Positions 18,229-27,690 of a DNA stretch of 64,000 bases are shown here, one piece after another. The notes beneath the pieces were generated by a model. That model was not told the origin of the DNA. It saw only the letters and a list, made by a program, of their open reading frames with translations, and ran no database searches. The number at the start of each line of letters is the position of its first letter. Within the stretch, counting starts at the first letter, position 1. The position numbers and the translations under genes are program-made. The DNA comes from Clostridiaceae bacterium (GTDB lineage: Bacteria; Bacillota; Clostridia; Peptostreptococcales; Tindalliaceae), in assembly GCA_011390155.1 (NCBI GenBank), contig JAABSW010000006.1, positions 62,001-126,000 on the forward strand. Direction: 5' to 3'.

Positions 18229-19584
18229 CTACAATAAAATGCTCTTACAGTAATCCTTGACTACTTCGGTGATTCTAACCTTCACTTCATGTTGAAGTAG
18301 TTTTTTCTCAAAAGGGACCAAAACCCGTACATAATGTCTTGTATGACCTTCCATAAAATGATTGTCCAGTGAGGACACCTTTTCTATCAACACATCTGTT
18401 TCCTGACCAATGAATTGTGCCAAGTATTGAGCTTTCATGGTATCCACTGCCGTGTTCAAACTTTTGCTGCGTTTATTTTTTTCTTCTTCAGCGACTTGCG
18501 CTTCATATAAAGCAGCCGGCGTTCCTTCCCTTGCAGAATAGCGAAAAACGTGGACATCAGCAAAACCAATTTTTTGGGCAAATGCCAATGTATGATTGAA
18601 ATCTTCATCAGTTTCTCCAGGAAAACCCACGATTATATCAGTGGTAATGGCTGCTGTAGGGGCAACCTGTCTGATTAAATTAACTGCTATTTCATAGTCT
18701 TCTGTGGTATATTTCCGGTTCATCGCCTTAAGTGTCTTATTGCATCCGCTTTGTAATGACAAATGAAAGTGCTGGCACAAGGTTGTGAGCTTCATCAATC
18801 TTTCAACAAAATTGATCTGCATTAACGTCGGTTCCAATGAACCCAATCGCAAACGCTTTAATCCATCAACTTTATCAATGGACTCCAAAACGTCAATGAG
18901 TTCATGGGAATTTTTCTTTTCTTTTCCGTATGATGCTAAATGTATGCCCGTTAACACAACTTCCTGGTACCCATGTTTCACAAGTCTTTCAACTTCTTCT
19001 ATCACTTCCCTTTTATCCCTGCTTCTAATAGAGCCTCGGGCGTAGGGTATAATGCAATAACTGCAAAACTGATTGCAACCATCCTGTATCTTCACGTAGG
19101 CACGCGTCATTTCCTTTGTCTTTTTGACAGATAATGGTTCAAATGTTTCACCTTTTTGGTGAGATTCCACCAGTACGACAGGGCTTTCCTGCATTGGGAG
19201 AACAGCCTCGACAGCGTCCAAAAGTCGATGTCGCTGGCTCGTTCCAGCAATCACCTGAACCCCTTTTATTTTTTTTACTTCTTCAGGTGATAACTGGGCA
19301 TAACAACCTGTAACGGCAACTACAGCCATTGGATTGAGTTTTCTGGCTTTTCGAATCATTTGCCTTGATTTGCGATCACTCATACTGGTGACAGTACAGG
19401 TATTAATGATGAACACATCAGCCCCTTCATCAATGGACACCGATGCGTAGCCTGCTTCTTCAAACATTTCAATCAGTGCCTGGGTTTCATATTGATTGAC
19501 TTTACATCCCAGTGTGTATGTTGCCAGTTTTTTTTGTTGGGTATTTTCATTGTTTTGATTGTTATTATTCTCTTCCCTGCTCAT
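18229..19584 (-). CDS. mtaB: tRNA t6A37 methylthiotransferase MtaB
   Basis: Radical-SAM enzyme that converts t6A37 to ms2t6A37 in tRNAs reading ANN codons (YqeV). 451 aa. N-terminal UPF0004 domain (YTLGCKVNQYETQALIEMF, residues ~22-130), radical-SAM CNQFCSYCIIPYARG near residue 170, and a C-terminal TRAM domain (DVLIEKVSSLDNHFMEGHTRHYVRV). Odd point: the first ~20 residues are low-complexity and Asn-rich (ENNNNQNNENTQQKK). It lies five bases after rsmE, in the same unit. Confidence 0.95.
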   Translation of the reverse strand: MSREENNNNQNNENTQQKKLATYTLGCKVNQYETQALIEMFEEAGYASVSIDEGADVFIINTCTVTSMSDRKSRQMIRKARKLNPMAVVAVTGCYAQLSPEEVKKIKGVQVIAGTSQRHRLLDAVEAVLPMQESPVVLVESHQKGETFEPLSVKKTKEMTRAYVKIQDGCNQFCSYCIIPYARGSIRSRDKREVIEEVERLVKHGYQEVVLTGIHLASYGKEKKNSHELIDVLESIDKVDGLKRLRLGSLEPTLMQINFVERLMKLTTLCQHFHLSLQSGCNKTLKAMNRKYTTEDYEIAVNLIRQVAPTAAITTDIIVGFPGETDEDFNHTLAFAQKIGFADVHVFRYSAREGTPAALYEAQVAEEEKNKRSKSLNTAVDTMKAQYLAQFIGQETDVLIEKVSSLDNHFMEGHTRHYVRVLVPFEKKLLQHEVKVRITEVVKDYCKSILL

Positions 19585-19589
19585 GCAAG

Positions 19590-20360
19590 TTACGCCTCCA
19601 ACACTCCCATTTCGTATAACACAACCGCTAACAAAGCAATGCCAGCAGTCTCAGTTCTTAAAATTCTGGGGCCTAAACCTATGGTTTGAAGCCCGGCTTC
19701 TTTAACAATCTCAATTTCTTCCTGAGAAAAGCCGCCTTCAGGTCCAATCCACAATTCTACCCCTTCATAGTTCCTTAGTGCATCTGGCGCAATCAGCTCC
19801 CTGAGAGAGATGCCAGATTCCTTTTCATAAGCCAATAACCTCAACCAACGTCCCTCCATTTTCCTGGAGTCTTTGATGTATGCTTCCAATGGTATGGGTT
19901 TTTCAATGAATGGAATTGTTGTGCGCTTGCTTTGTTTTGATGCTTCTGTGGCAATTTTTTGCCATCTGTCTTGTTTCTTAACAGCGTCCTGTTCAGTTGG
20001 ATACTTAACGACTGTAAACTGAGTGGTGATGGGTTGAATTGCAGCTATACCCATTTCCGTATTTTTCTGTATAATCCAATCCATTTTGCTGCCTTTTGCA
20101 ACCCCCTGAACCAACTTAACAGGTAGTATTCTTGCTGATTCAGAAGTTGCTATCATTTCATGTAATGATATGTCTACCTGGTTTTCCATTATTTTCTGTA
20201 TCATGGCAGTGTAACGTTTACCCCTCCCATCAGAAACAGAAATTTTGCTTCCTGCAGAAAGACGCAAAACGTCAACAATGTGGTGCATATCAGAACCAGC
20301 GATAAAGCCAGATTTATTATTCCAATCAATTTGTGATGCTGCTATTATAAAATGATGCAT
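19590..20360 (-). CDS. rsmE: 16S rRNA m3U1498 methyltransferase RsmE
   Basis: SPOUT-class methyltransferase. The ATG at 20360 with GAGGGAG upstream is preferred (256 aa). An N-terminal PUA-like part (HHIVDVLRLSAGSKISVSDGRGKRY) precedes the knotted SAM site WIGPEGGFSQEEIE and LGPRILRTETAGI. It sits behind prmA, the usual order. Confidence 0.96.
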   Translation of the reverse strand: MHHFIIAASQIDWNNKSGFIAGSDMHHIVDVLRLSAGSKISVSDGRGKRYTAMIQKIMENQVDISLHEMIATSESARILPVKLVQGVAKGSKMDWIIQKNTEMGIAAIQPITTQFTVVKYPTEQDAVKKQDRWQKIATEASKQSKRTTIPFIEKPIPLEAYIKDSRKMEGRWLRLLAYEKESGISLRELIAPDALRNYEGVELWIGPEGGFSQEEIEIVKEAGLQTIGLGPRILRTETAGIALLAVVLYEMGVLEA

Positions 20361-20469
20361 TTTCTCCCTCAACTTCCTCATTGTTCAATATAACTAAACA
20401 CTATACTTTACCTTAGAAGCTAAGAAAGGACCTCTTCTCCAAAGGTCCTGGTACCTAAAACTGTCAACT

Positions 20470-21414
20470 TTACTTTCCCGGAACAGCAGCCGTGATCACT
20501 GCCCATTCACCCATTGTTCTTGTTTCCAGCAACTCCAACCCTGCTGAAATCATGGCTTTTTCAACAACCGATACTTTTTCTTTGATAATGCCGGAAGCAA
20601 TCCAAATACCGCCGGGAATAATGTATTGAGTTACATCCGGACACATTTTTACAATGATTTCTGCGATGATATTGGAGACCATCAATTCCGCTTTTCCGTC
20701 CAGAACATCCATCAAATTTCCATGACGTATATCCACAGAATCATCAACATGATTCAGAGTGGCATTACGTTGTGAAATCTCCACTGCCATTGAATCAAGG
20801 TCAACGCCAATGGCTTTTTTACAACCCAACAACGCTGCAGCGATAGCTAAAATACCGCTTCCACAACCGATGTCCAACACTGTTTTGTTGTGGTCAACAT
20901 GTTTTTCCAACTCTTGCAGGCACAAAATCGTGGTTTCATGTGTGCCGGTGCCAAAAGCCATACCCGGATCAAGTTCAAGCACAACTTCACCTTTTACAGC
21001 TTGATATGCTTCCCAAGTTGGTTTTATCACAATGCAGTTACCCGGTTTTTGAGGTTTGAAGTATTTTTTCCACGCTTCACTCCAATCTTCTTCATCAACT
21101 GGTTGCATGGTCACCTCTCCGACACCAACATCTAAACCAAAGCTTGGTAACAGATCCACTGCTTTTCTGATTAAATCCACCTGACCTGCCACTTCTGGTG
21201 AATCAGGAATATATCCTTTGACAACAGCCCCTTCAAAATAGTTGTCTATGAGTGTTTCGTCCACCAGTTCCCAGGCATCAACTCCTCGATCAAGCAGTTG
21301 AAGATCCCGCGGGTCTTCGATCGCCACACCGTTTACCCCTGCATCATAGAATACATTTGCCACTGCTTCAACGGCTGCTGTGGTCGTTTTAACGGAAACT
21401 TCAATCCACTTCAT
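20470..21414 (-). CDS. prmA: Ribosomal protein L11 methyltransferase PrmA
   Basis: SAM-dependent trimethylation of ribosomal protein L11. The ATG at 21414 is preferred (AGGAAAGG nine bases upstream), giving 314 aa; the longer ORF-track N-terminus runs into the dnaJ end and lacks similarity. An N-terminal substrate domain (MKWIEVSVKTTTAAVEAVANVF) precedes LELDPGMAFGTGTHETT and the SAM motif VLDIGCGSGILAIAA. Located directly after dnaJ. Confidence 0.96.
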   Translation of the reverse strand: MKWIEVSVKTTTAAVEAVANVFYDAGVNGVAIEDPRDLQLLDRGVDAWELVDETLIDNYFEGAVVKGYIPDSPEVAGQVDLIRKAVDLLPSFGLDVGVGEVTMQPVDEEDWSEAWKKYFKPQKPGNCIVIKPTWEAYQAVKGEVVLELDPGMAFGTGTHETTILCLQELEKHVDHNKTVLDIGCGSGILAIAAALLGCKKAIGVDLDSMAVEISQRNATLNHVDDSVDIRHGNLMDVLDGKAELMVSNIIAEIIVKMCPDVTQYIIPGGIWIASGIIKEKVSVVEKAMISAGLELLETRTMGEWAVITAAVPGK

Positions 21415-21454
21415 CACACCCATCCTTTCCTGCGGCTCAATGAATGTTCTCTGA

Positions 21455-22600
21455 CTATACGTTAAACATGTCCTTGACTTTACCGAAAAATGACTTGCGT
21501 TTTTCGTGGGAATCTTCATTGCCTGCAGCCGCAAATTTTCGCAAAAGATCTTTTTGTTCATCCGATAGGTTTTTGGGAGTCTCGATCACCACTCTGACAT
21601 ATTGATCTCCTTTGCCAAACCCTCTTGGATTGGTCACACCTTTTCCTTTCATTCTGAAAACTGTTCCACTTTGTGTACCTTCAGGAATTTTATGCTTTAC
21701 TTTTCCTTCCAGCGTGGGCACTTCAATGGTATCACCTAGGGTTGCCTGCACAAAAGTGATGGGCACCTCACAAACAATATCGTTGCCTTCCCTTACAAAT
21801 AAAGTATGAGGTTCAACCGTCAGCACAACATACAAGTCTCCCGGAGGGCCGCCTTTTTCGCCAGGAGCGCCTTCACCGGCAACATTAATAATAGATCCAT
21901 TGTCGACACCTGCTGGTATATTGATTTTAATTTTTTTCTTTTTGCGCACCTTGCCACTGCCATTGCACACGGTACAGTGTTCTTCGATAATCTTACCTTC
22001 ACCATGGCAGTGATCGCAGGGACGCACATTGACAATTTGCCCCAATGGTGTCCGTTGTGTAAACCTTATTTCACCTGTTCCATTACAATGGGTGCATGTG
22101 CTGGTATTACTGCCAGGTTCTGCACCGTCGCCGCCACAATGATCACAACTATCCTGTTTATTTACCTGTATGGTTTTTTCTTTTCCAAACACCGCTTCTT
22201 CAAATGTTATGGTCATTTCATACTGAAGATTCGGGCCTTTTTGGGGGCCTCTTCGTCGTCTGGATGAAGAAAAACCGCCACCGCCGAACATGTCAAAAAT
22301 ATCACCGAATATATCTTCAAAACCACCGGCTCCACTAAATCCTCCAAAGCCACCCTGCCCACCGGCGCCATTGGCGCCTAAACCAGCATAACCAAACTGA
22401 TCATAGAGTTTTCTTTTTTCAGGGCTGCTTAATATCTCATAGGCTTCGTTGGCTTCTTTGAATTTTTCGCTTGCTTGCTGATCGTCCGGATTTCTGTCAG
22501 GATGGTATTTCATGGCCAGTTTTCTGTATGCCTTTTTAATCTCATCCTGCCCAGCGTTTTTTTCTACACTTAAAATCTCATAACAGTCTCTTTTTGCCAT
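21455..22600 (-). CDS. dnaJ: Chaperone protein DnaJ
   Basis: Hsp40 co-chaperone that stimulates DnaK ATPase. The ATG at 22600 ([10 protein letters not shown]) with GGTGGTGAGA upstream is chosen, 381 aa. J domain with the HPD tripeptide (YHPDRNP), a Gly/Phe-rich region ([15 protein letters not shown]), four CxxCxGxG-type zinc repeats ([32 protein letters not shown]) and the C-terminal substrate domain. Part of the hrcA-grpE-dnaK-dnaJ operon. Confidence 0.98.
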   Translation of the reverse strand: MAKRDCYEILSVEKNAGQDEIKKAYRKLAMKYHPDRNPDDQQASEKFKEANEAYEILSSPEKRKLYDQFGYAGLGANGAGGQGGFGGFSGAGGFEDIFGDIFDMFGGGGFSSSRRRRGPQKGPNLQYEMTITFEEAVFGKEKTIQVNKQDSCDHCGGDGAEPGSNTSTCTHCNGTGEIRFTQRTPLGQIVNVRPCDHCHGEGKIIEEHCTVCNGSGKVRKKKKIKINIPAGVDNGSIINVAGEGAPGEKGGPPGDLYVVLTVEPHTLFVREGNDIVCEVPITFVQATLGDTIEVPTLEGKVKHKIPEGTQSGTVFRMKGKGVTNPRGFGKGDQYVRVVIETPKNLSDEQKDLLRKFAAAGNEDSHEKRKSFFGKVKDMFNV

Positions 22601-22713
22601 TCTCTCACCACCCCAACTCAACATTCTCTATCTATTCTGCAAAAACTGTTCTTCACAACTGCATTCCTATTATAAAAAACTTTTCAACAAGATTCAACAG
22701 TTGAGTGAAAGAC

Positions 22714-22743
22714 AACCGCATGACAGTTTGCTGTCATGCGGTT
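22714..22743 (-). terminator. Stem-loop in the dnaK-dnaJ spacer
   Basis: A 13-bp perfect inverted repeat (AACCGCATGACAG and complement) with a four-base loop lies eight bases after the dnaK stop. The minus strand has only GTCTTTC behind it, so it is more likely a partial terminator or mRNA-stability element that lowers dnaJ relative to dnaK. Confidence 0.6.
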
Positions 22744-22750
22744 CTGTTTT

Positions 22751-24583
22751 CTACTTGTCGTCATCTTCCACTTCTTCAAACTCAGCGTCCACAACGTTTT
22801 CATCCGCTGTTGATTGTGTCTGTTCTTCTGCCGGAGCCTCTTGCTGCGAAACATTCTCATACATTTTTTGAGAAATTTCATGGAATACAGTGGTGACAGC
22901 TTCAATGCCTGCTTTCATACCATCCAAGTCATCCGCTTCAAGGGCTTTTTTAAGGTTTTCTATTTCAGAATTTACATTTTCTTTTTGTGAAGCATCAATC
23001 TTATCCTCAACTTCTTTTAATGTCTTTTCTGTCTGGTAAATCAGGGAGTCTGCCTGATTTCTCGTCTCAATTTTTTCCTTCTTCAACTTGTCTTCTTCAG
23101 CAAATTTTTCTGCCTCTTTCACTTTTTGGTCAATTTCTTCCTGTGACAGATTGGTTGAAGAGGTAATGGTAATCTTTTGTTCTTTTCCAGTCCCTAAGTC
23201 TTTCGCAGAAACATTTACAATACCGTTGGCATCAATGTCGAAACTTACTTCTATTTGAGGAATCCCCCGTTGTGCTGGCGGAATGCCCGAAAGCTCGAAA
23301 CGACCCATGGTAATGTTGTCAGCCGCCATTGGTCTTTCACCCTGCAACACGTGAATGTCCACTGATGGTTGATTGTCGGCAGCTGTTGAAAAGACCTGGC
23401 TTTTCTTAGTAGGAATCGTGGTGTTTCTTTCGATTAATTGTGTAAATACGCCTCCCAGGGTTTCAATACCCAATGATAAGGGTGTGACATCCAGTAGCAA
23501 GACGTCTTTCACTTCACCAGTCAGAACCCCACCCTGGATTGCGGCTCCCAATGCAACTACTTCGTCAGGATTAACACCTTTGTGTGGGTCTTTACCGGTG
23601 ATACGTTTAACCGCTTCCTGTACAGCGGGTATACGGGTTGACCCGCCTACTAAAATCACTTTATCAATATCATCTGATTTAAGTTTGGCATCAGCCAAAG
23701 CTTTTTTCATGGGATCAACTGTTTTATCCACCAGATAACCAGTTAATTCATCAAATTTTGCACGGGACAGGTCAATATTAAGGTGCTTTGGTCCTTCATT
23801 TGTAGCTGTTATAAAGGGAAGATTGATGTTTGTGTTCATGGTGCTGGACAATTCTTTTTTCGCTTTCTCAGCAGCTTCTTTTAAACGCTGAAGCGCCATT
23901 TTATCTTTTCGCAGATCGATACCTTCCTGCTTTTTAAACTCATCCGCAATGTGTTCTATCAACACCTGGTCAAAATCGTCACCACCAAGATGGTTGTTGC
24001 CATTGGTTGCCAACACTTCAAATACGCCATCCCCAAGTTCCAGAATAGAGACATCAAAAGTGCCTCCGCCTAAATCGTAGACCAGTACTTTCTGTTGCTG
24101 CTCAGTTTTGTCCAACCCATAGGCCAAAGAAGCAGCTGTTGGCTCGTTGATAATCCGTAAAACGTTTAAACCTGCAATACGGCCAGCATCTTTTGTGGCC
24201 TGACGTTGACTGTCGGTAAAATAGGCGGGCACAGTAATGACCACATCTTTTACGGTTTCACCCAAGTAGCTTTCTGCATCAGCTTTAAGCTTTTGTAAGA
24301 TCATGGCTGAAATTTCCTGTGGTGTGTAATTTTTGTCATCAATCACTGTTTGATGGTCTGAACCCATGTGTCGCTTAATAGACATAATGGTTCTTTCTGA
24401 GTTGGTAACTGCCTGTCTTTTCGCAGGTTCCCCAATAATTCGCTCTCCATCCTTACTGAAAGCTACAATGGATGGTGTGGTTCTGTTACCTTCAGAATTT
24501 GTGATAACGGTGGGTTCCCCACCTTCCAATACTGCTACGCATGAATTAGTGGTTCCTAAATCAATCCCAATAACTTTACTCAT
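22751..24583 (-). CDS. dnaK: Chaperone protein DnaK (Hsp70)
   Basis: ATP-dependent Hsp70 chaperone. 610 aa. The nucleotide-binding domain opens with [18 protein letters not shown] and includes [14 protein letters not shown] and [14 protein letters not shown]. The interdomain linker region [19 protein letters not shown] precedes the substrate-binding beta domain. The C-terminal lid ends in an acidic tail ([12 protein letters not shown]), typical of Firmicute DnaK. AGGAGG precedes the ATG. Confidence 0.99.
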   Translation of the reverse strand: MSKVIGIDLGTTNSCVAVLEGGEPTVITNSEGNRTTPSIVAFSKDGERIIGEPAKRQAVTNSERTIMSIKRHMGSDHQTVIDDKNYTPQEISAMILQKLKADAESYLGETVKDVVITVPAYFTDSQRQATKDAGRIAGLNVLRIINEPTAASLAYGLDKTEQQQKVLVYDLGGGTFDVSILELGDGVFEVLATNGNNHLGGDDFDQVLIEHIADEFKKQEGIDLRKDKMALQRLKEAAEKAKKELSSTMNTNINLPFITATNEGPKHLNIDLSRAKFDELTGYLVDKTVDPMKKALADAKLKSDDIDKVILVGGSTRIPAVQEAVKRITGKDPHKGVNPDEVVALGAAIQGGVLTGEVKDVLLLDVTPLSLGIETLGGVFTQLIERNTTIPTKKSQVFSTAADNQPSVDIHVLQGERPMAADNITMGRFELSGIPPAQRGIPQIEVSFDIDANGIVNVSAKDLGTGKEQKITITSSTNLSQEEIDQKVKEAEKFAEEDKLKKEKIETRNQADSLIYQTEKTLKEVEDKIDASQKENVNSEIENLKKALEADDLDGMKAGIEAVTTVFHEISQKMYENVSQQEAPAEEQTQSTADENVVDAEFEEVEDDDK

Positions 24584-24644
24584 GTTTGTTTCCTCCTTTG
24601 TTGATTATCAATGTTTATTTATAAAACTTTAATCAATGTTGACT

Positions 24645-25238
24645 CTATAATTGAAAAACTTTTACCATGCTTGGACGAAGTACCCGGTTTTTTAGTTTAT
24701 ACCCTTTTTGCATCACATCAGCGACGGTGTTATCCTGCTCTTTACTCTCGCATGGTTCTGTCATAACCGCATGATGAAGATGCATATCAAAAGGTTGACC
24801 TATGGCTTCTATTTCAGTAATTTCATGTTTGCTCAGCACTTGAAACAGCTGGTTCTTAATCATGTCAATCCCTTGATAGACTATATCATCCTGCTCCTTA
24901 AAAGTATTTAGAGCCCTTTCGAGATTGTCGATGACCGGCAGCAGGTCTTTTGCCAACTCTTCACACCCAAAGGCGTACAAATCAACCTTTTCTTTTTCAA
25001 CCCGGCGCTTATAGTTTAAAAACTCTGCCTGAAGTCTCAATAATCTGTCTTTCGATTCCTCTAATTCCTTTTCACAGGACTTTTGAATGTCGATGCTGTC
25101 CCCCTGATGGTTGCCTTCAGAACCAAGTTCTTCTTCCCCGATCTCAGGCTCAATCCCGGCTGCCATATCAGGGTTTTCTTCCTTTTCCATCGTATCTTGT
25201 GCTTTTTTGTTTTCTTTTTCAGTCTTTCTGCTCACCAT
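24645..25238 (-). CDS. grpE: Nucleotide exchange factor GrpE
   Basis: Releases ADP from DnaK. 197 aa: an acidic variable N-terminus, a long coiled coil (SKDRLLRLQAEFLNYKRRVEKEKVD) and the C-terminal beta domain PFDMHLHHAVMTEPCESKEQDNTVADVMQKGYKL, the classical signature. Between hrcA and dnaK in the standard order. Confidence 0.97.
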   Translation of the reverse strand: MVSRKTEKENKKAQDTMEKEENPDMAAGIEPEIGEEELGSEGNHQGDSIDIQKSCEKELEESKDRLLRLQAEFLNYKRRVEKEKVDLYAFGCEELAKDLLPVIDNLERALNTFKEQDDIVYQGIDMIKNQLFQVLSKHEITEIEAIGQPFDMHLHHAVMTEPCESKEQDNTVADVMQKGYKLKNRVLRPSMVKVFQL

Positions 25239-25340
25239 TTGACACCCGCTTTCTATTTCATTTCATATCTCTGCACAGGGAGAGCGCAAAGCATGGTTAC
25301 TCCACACTCTTCTTACCACTCACAGTATTCAAACAGACAA

Positions 25341-26369
25341 TTAATATTTATCTTTTAAAGCCTGGTTCATTAATCGGCTCATTTGGTCCAGCACATCTAT
25401 GACATGTGCATAATCCATTCGGGTCGGACCTATGACACTGAGCCATCCCACCGTTTGATTATCCATGTGGTAAGAAGCAGTGACAATACTGCATTCATGA
25501 GCTTTTTGTATGGAATTTTCGCTGCCAATTGAAATTTTAAGCTGTCCGCCCCCTGGATCTGTGATTAATTGGCTGATAACCTGTTTTTCTTCCAGTAACG
25601 TCAGAAAATCTCTGGCCTTACTTAAATCGCTGAACTCAGGAAAATTAAAAATATTTGTTGTGCCGCTTAGGTATAATCCCATGTCACTCATCTGCTCCAA
25701 GGCGTGAAAAAGCTCTGGCATCACCGAATGAACAGCTGAATGAAATCTCTCAAGTTCTTCTTTCAGCGTTCCTGCCAAACGATTTTCTATTTCTTCCAGG
25801 GGCATACCCACAAATTTTTGGTTCAGGAAATTGGCAATTTTTTCCAGTTCATCACTACTTAGTTCTGGTGGTACACGGAAAATGGGATTTTGTATTAGCC
25901 CTGTATTTGTTACAAAAACTGCAAGCATATTTTCTTCGTCAATGCGCGCCAGTTTAATCTCTTTTAACCGGCTTTTTTTCACCTGAGGAGCCAAAACAAT
26001 AGATGTATAATTGGTAAATTCGGATAATAACTTTGAAGTATACTGAAGCATTTGTTCCAATTCATTATACTGGCGTAACAACTCAGTTTTTAAATGAATT
26101 CTCGTTTTATCAGCTGTTCTTTTAATTTCCATTAACTGGTCTACATAAAGTCGATAGCCTTTATCAGAGGGCACTCTCCCCGCTGAAGTATGAGGTTGCT
26201 TGATAAAACCCAGTTCTTCCAGATCTGCCATTTCATTTCGAATGGTGGCAGGGCTGATGCCCAGATTATACTTTTTGGACAAACTTCGAGAGCCCACCGG
26301 TTCAGCGGACTCAATATAATCTTTAACAATTGCTTGAAGTATCATCATTTTTCGATCGTTAAGGGTCAT
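25341..26369 (-). CDS. hrcA: Heat-shock repressor HrcA
   Basis: Repressor that binds CIRCE and controls this operon. The ORF-track start (26459) is wrong because it places the CIRCE operator and promoter inside the gene. The ATG at 26369 (MTLNDRKMMIL) has AGGTGA five bases upstream, giving 342 aa, the family length. An N-terminal winged HTH (LQAIVKDYIESAEPVGSRSLSKKYNLGISPATIRNEMADLEELGFI) precedes a GAF-like domain. The first gene of the chaperone operon; self-regulated. Confidence 0.97.
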   Translation of the reverse strand: MTLNDRKMMILQAIVKDYIESAEPVGSRSLSKKYNLGISPATIRNEMADLEELGFIKQPHTSAGRVPSDKGYRLYVDQLMEIKRTADKTRIHLKTELLRQYNELEQMLQYTSKLLSEFTNYTSIVLAPQVKKSRLKEIKLARIDEENMLAVFVTNTGLIQNPIFRVPPELSSDELEKIANFLNQKFVGMPLEEIENRLAGTLKEELERFHSAVHSVMPELFHALEQMSDMGLYLSGTTNIFNFPEFSDLSKARDFLTLLEEKQVISQLITDPGGGQLKISIGSENSIQKAHECSIVTASYHMDNQTVGWLSVIGPTRMDYAHVIDVLDQMSRLMNQALKDKY

Positions 26370-26392
26370 ACTCATCACCTGCGTCTGAATTG

Positions 26393-26419
26393 TTAGCACT
26401 CTATTAAGGTGAGTGCTAA
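26393..26419 (-). promoter_or_regulatory. CIRCE operator (HrcA binding site)
   Basis: Perfect TTAGCACTC-N9-GAGTGCTAA, matching the consensus, located between the promoter -10 and the hrcA start. Confidence 0.98.
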
Positions 26420-26430
26420 TTCTTGATAAT

Positions 26431-26459
26431 AAAGTACCATTTGCGCAGCGATTTGTCAA
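26431..26459 (-). promoter_or_regulatory. Promoter for hrcA-grpE-dnaK-dnaJ
   Basis: Minus strand TTGACA, 17 bases, TACTTT, with the CIRCE element starting 11 bases downstream of the -10, so HrcA binding would block initiation or early elongation. Confidence 0.8.
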
Positions 26460-26491
26460 CCCCGATCCCTAAGATTTGTTTTTATGGTGTG

Positions 26492-27652
26492 TTATCCATC
26501 CAACAATAATGCTTCAAATACCTGGTTTGATAAATCAATTCCCTTTTCTGTTAACCTTATGGAACCATCAGCCTGTTCAAGCAATCCACGTTCAATTAGT
26601 TTGGAAATCTCCACAGGGAACACATCAAATAAAGAACTGCCATATCGGTTTGAAAAAAGTTTATTGGAAATACCTTCCCGCATGCGCAACCCTAGAAAGC
26701 AGGTTTCACTGATCGATGCACTTTTACTGATCTCCTGGTGTATAATTATGGGTTTTTCATTGCTTGAAATCAAATCAAGATACGCTTTCAGTGACGTTGC
26801 ATTTTCTGTTCTAATTCCATCTACAAACCCATGGGCACCGGCTCCCAGCCCAATATATTCCTGGTTTTTCCAGTAATTAATATTGTGTTTGCATTCATAG
26901 CCAGGTTTAGCGTAGTTGGAGATTTCATAGTGGTTGTAGCCCATCCTTTGCAACCATTCAATTGCGTGGCGAAACATTAACCATTCATGCTCCTCTTCCA
27001 CAGGTTTAAACACATTGTTCTCCATCTGAGTTGACAAAGGTGTCCCTTCCTCATATGTCAGCCCATAACAGGATAAGTGTGGCAGATTAAGGGCAACCAC
27101 ATCTGACAAACTATCTTTCCATTCCTGTAGTGTCTGACCAGGTATCCCGAAAATCAGGTCTCCGTTAATGTTGTGGATTCCAGCTTTTCGTGCCCACTCA
27201 ACACCTTTATAAAAATCATTTACCGTGTGCATTCTACCAAGAAATTTAAGTAAGTGTTCATGGGTTGACTGCAAGCCAATACTCAAACGGTTAATGCCAG
27301 CGTCAGCATACTGGCTGACCTTTTCTTCCCATAGAGTTTCCGGATTAGCTTCCAGGGAAATTTCAGCTTCCGGCAACTTGTGTGACACTGACGTAATGGC
27401 ATCAAGAATGGTCTTGACTTCAACACCAGATAAAAGAGACGGTGTGCCCCCGCCAAAAAAAACCGTGGAGACCTGCCTTTCGGCAAGAACTCCCCGGTAT
27501 AAATTAATTTCACGGAGCAGGCTATCTACATATACAGGTATTGCCTCCTGATGATCAGACCAGGATAGAAAATCACAATAACTGCATTTTTGACGACAAA
27601 AAGGCACGTGTATATACACACTGATGGTTGAAGATGAAACAACCGTGTTCAT
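26492..27652 (-). CDS. hemW: Radical-SAM heme chaperone HemW
   Basis: HemN-like radical-SAM protein; characterised HemW proteins bind heme and pass it to respiratory enzymes, and are not coproporphyrinogen oxidases. The ATG at 27652 with AAAGGATC upstream gives 386 aa. The radical-SAM motif CRQKCSYCDF lies near residue 20, FFGGGTPSLL and IGLQSTHEHLLKFLGR follow, and the C-terminal HemN domain includes YLDLISSNEKPI. It lies 38 bases after lepA. Confidence 0.94.
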   Translation of the reverse strand: MNTVVSSSTISVYIHVPFCRQKCSYCDFLSWSDHQEAIPVYVDSLLREINLYRGVLAERQVSTVFFGGGTPSLLSGVEVKTILDAITSVSHKLPEAEISLEANPETLWEEKVSQYADAGINRLSIGLQSTHEHLLKFLGRMHTVNDFYKGVEWARKAGIHNINGDLIFGIPGQTLQEWKDSLSDVVALNLPHLSCYGLTYEEGTPLSTQMENNVFKPVEEEHEWLMFRHAIEWLQRMGYNHYEISNYAKPGYECKHNINYWKNQEYIGLGAGAHGFVDGIRTENATSLKAYLDLISSNEKPIIIHQEISKSASISETCFLGLRMREGISNKLFSNRYGSSLFDVFPVEISKLIERGLLEQADGSIRLTEKGIDLSNQVFEALLLDG

Positions 27653-27690
27653 GTTGATGATCCTTTCACATCCTAAATTCAAAAACAGTG

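Noticed and set aside
20425-20460. AGGACC...GGTCCT stem between prmA and rsmE as terminator
   Set aside because: The T run is weak, and prmA-rsmE are normally co-transcribed; left unannotated.
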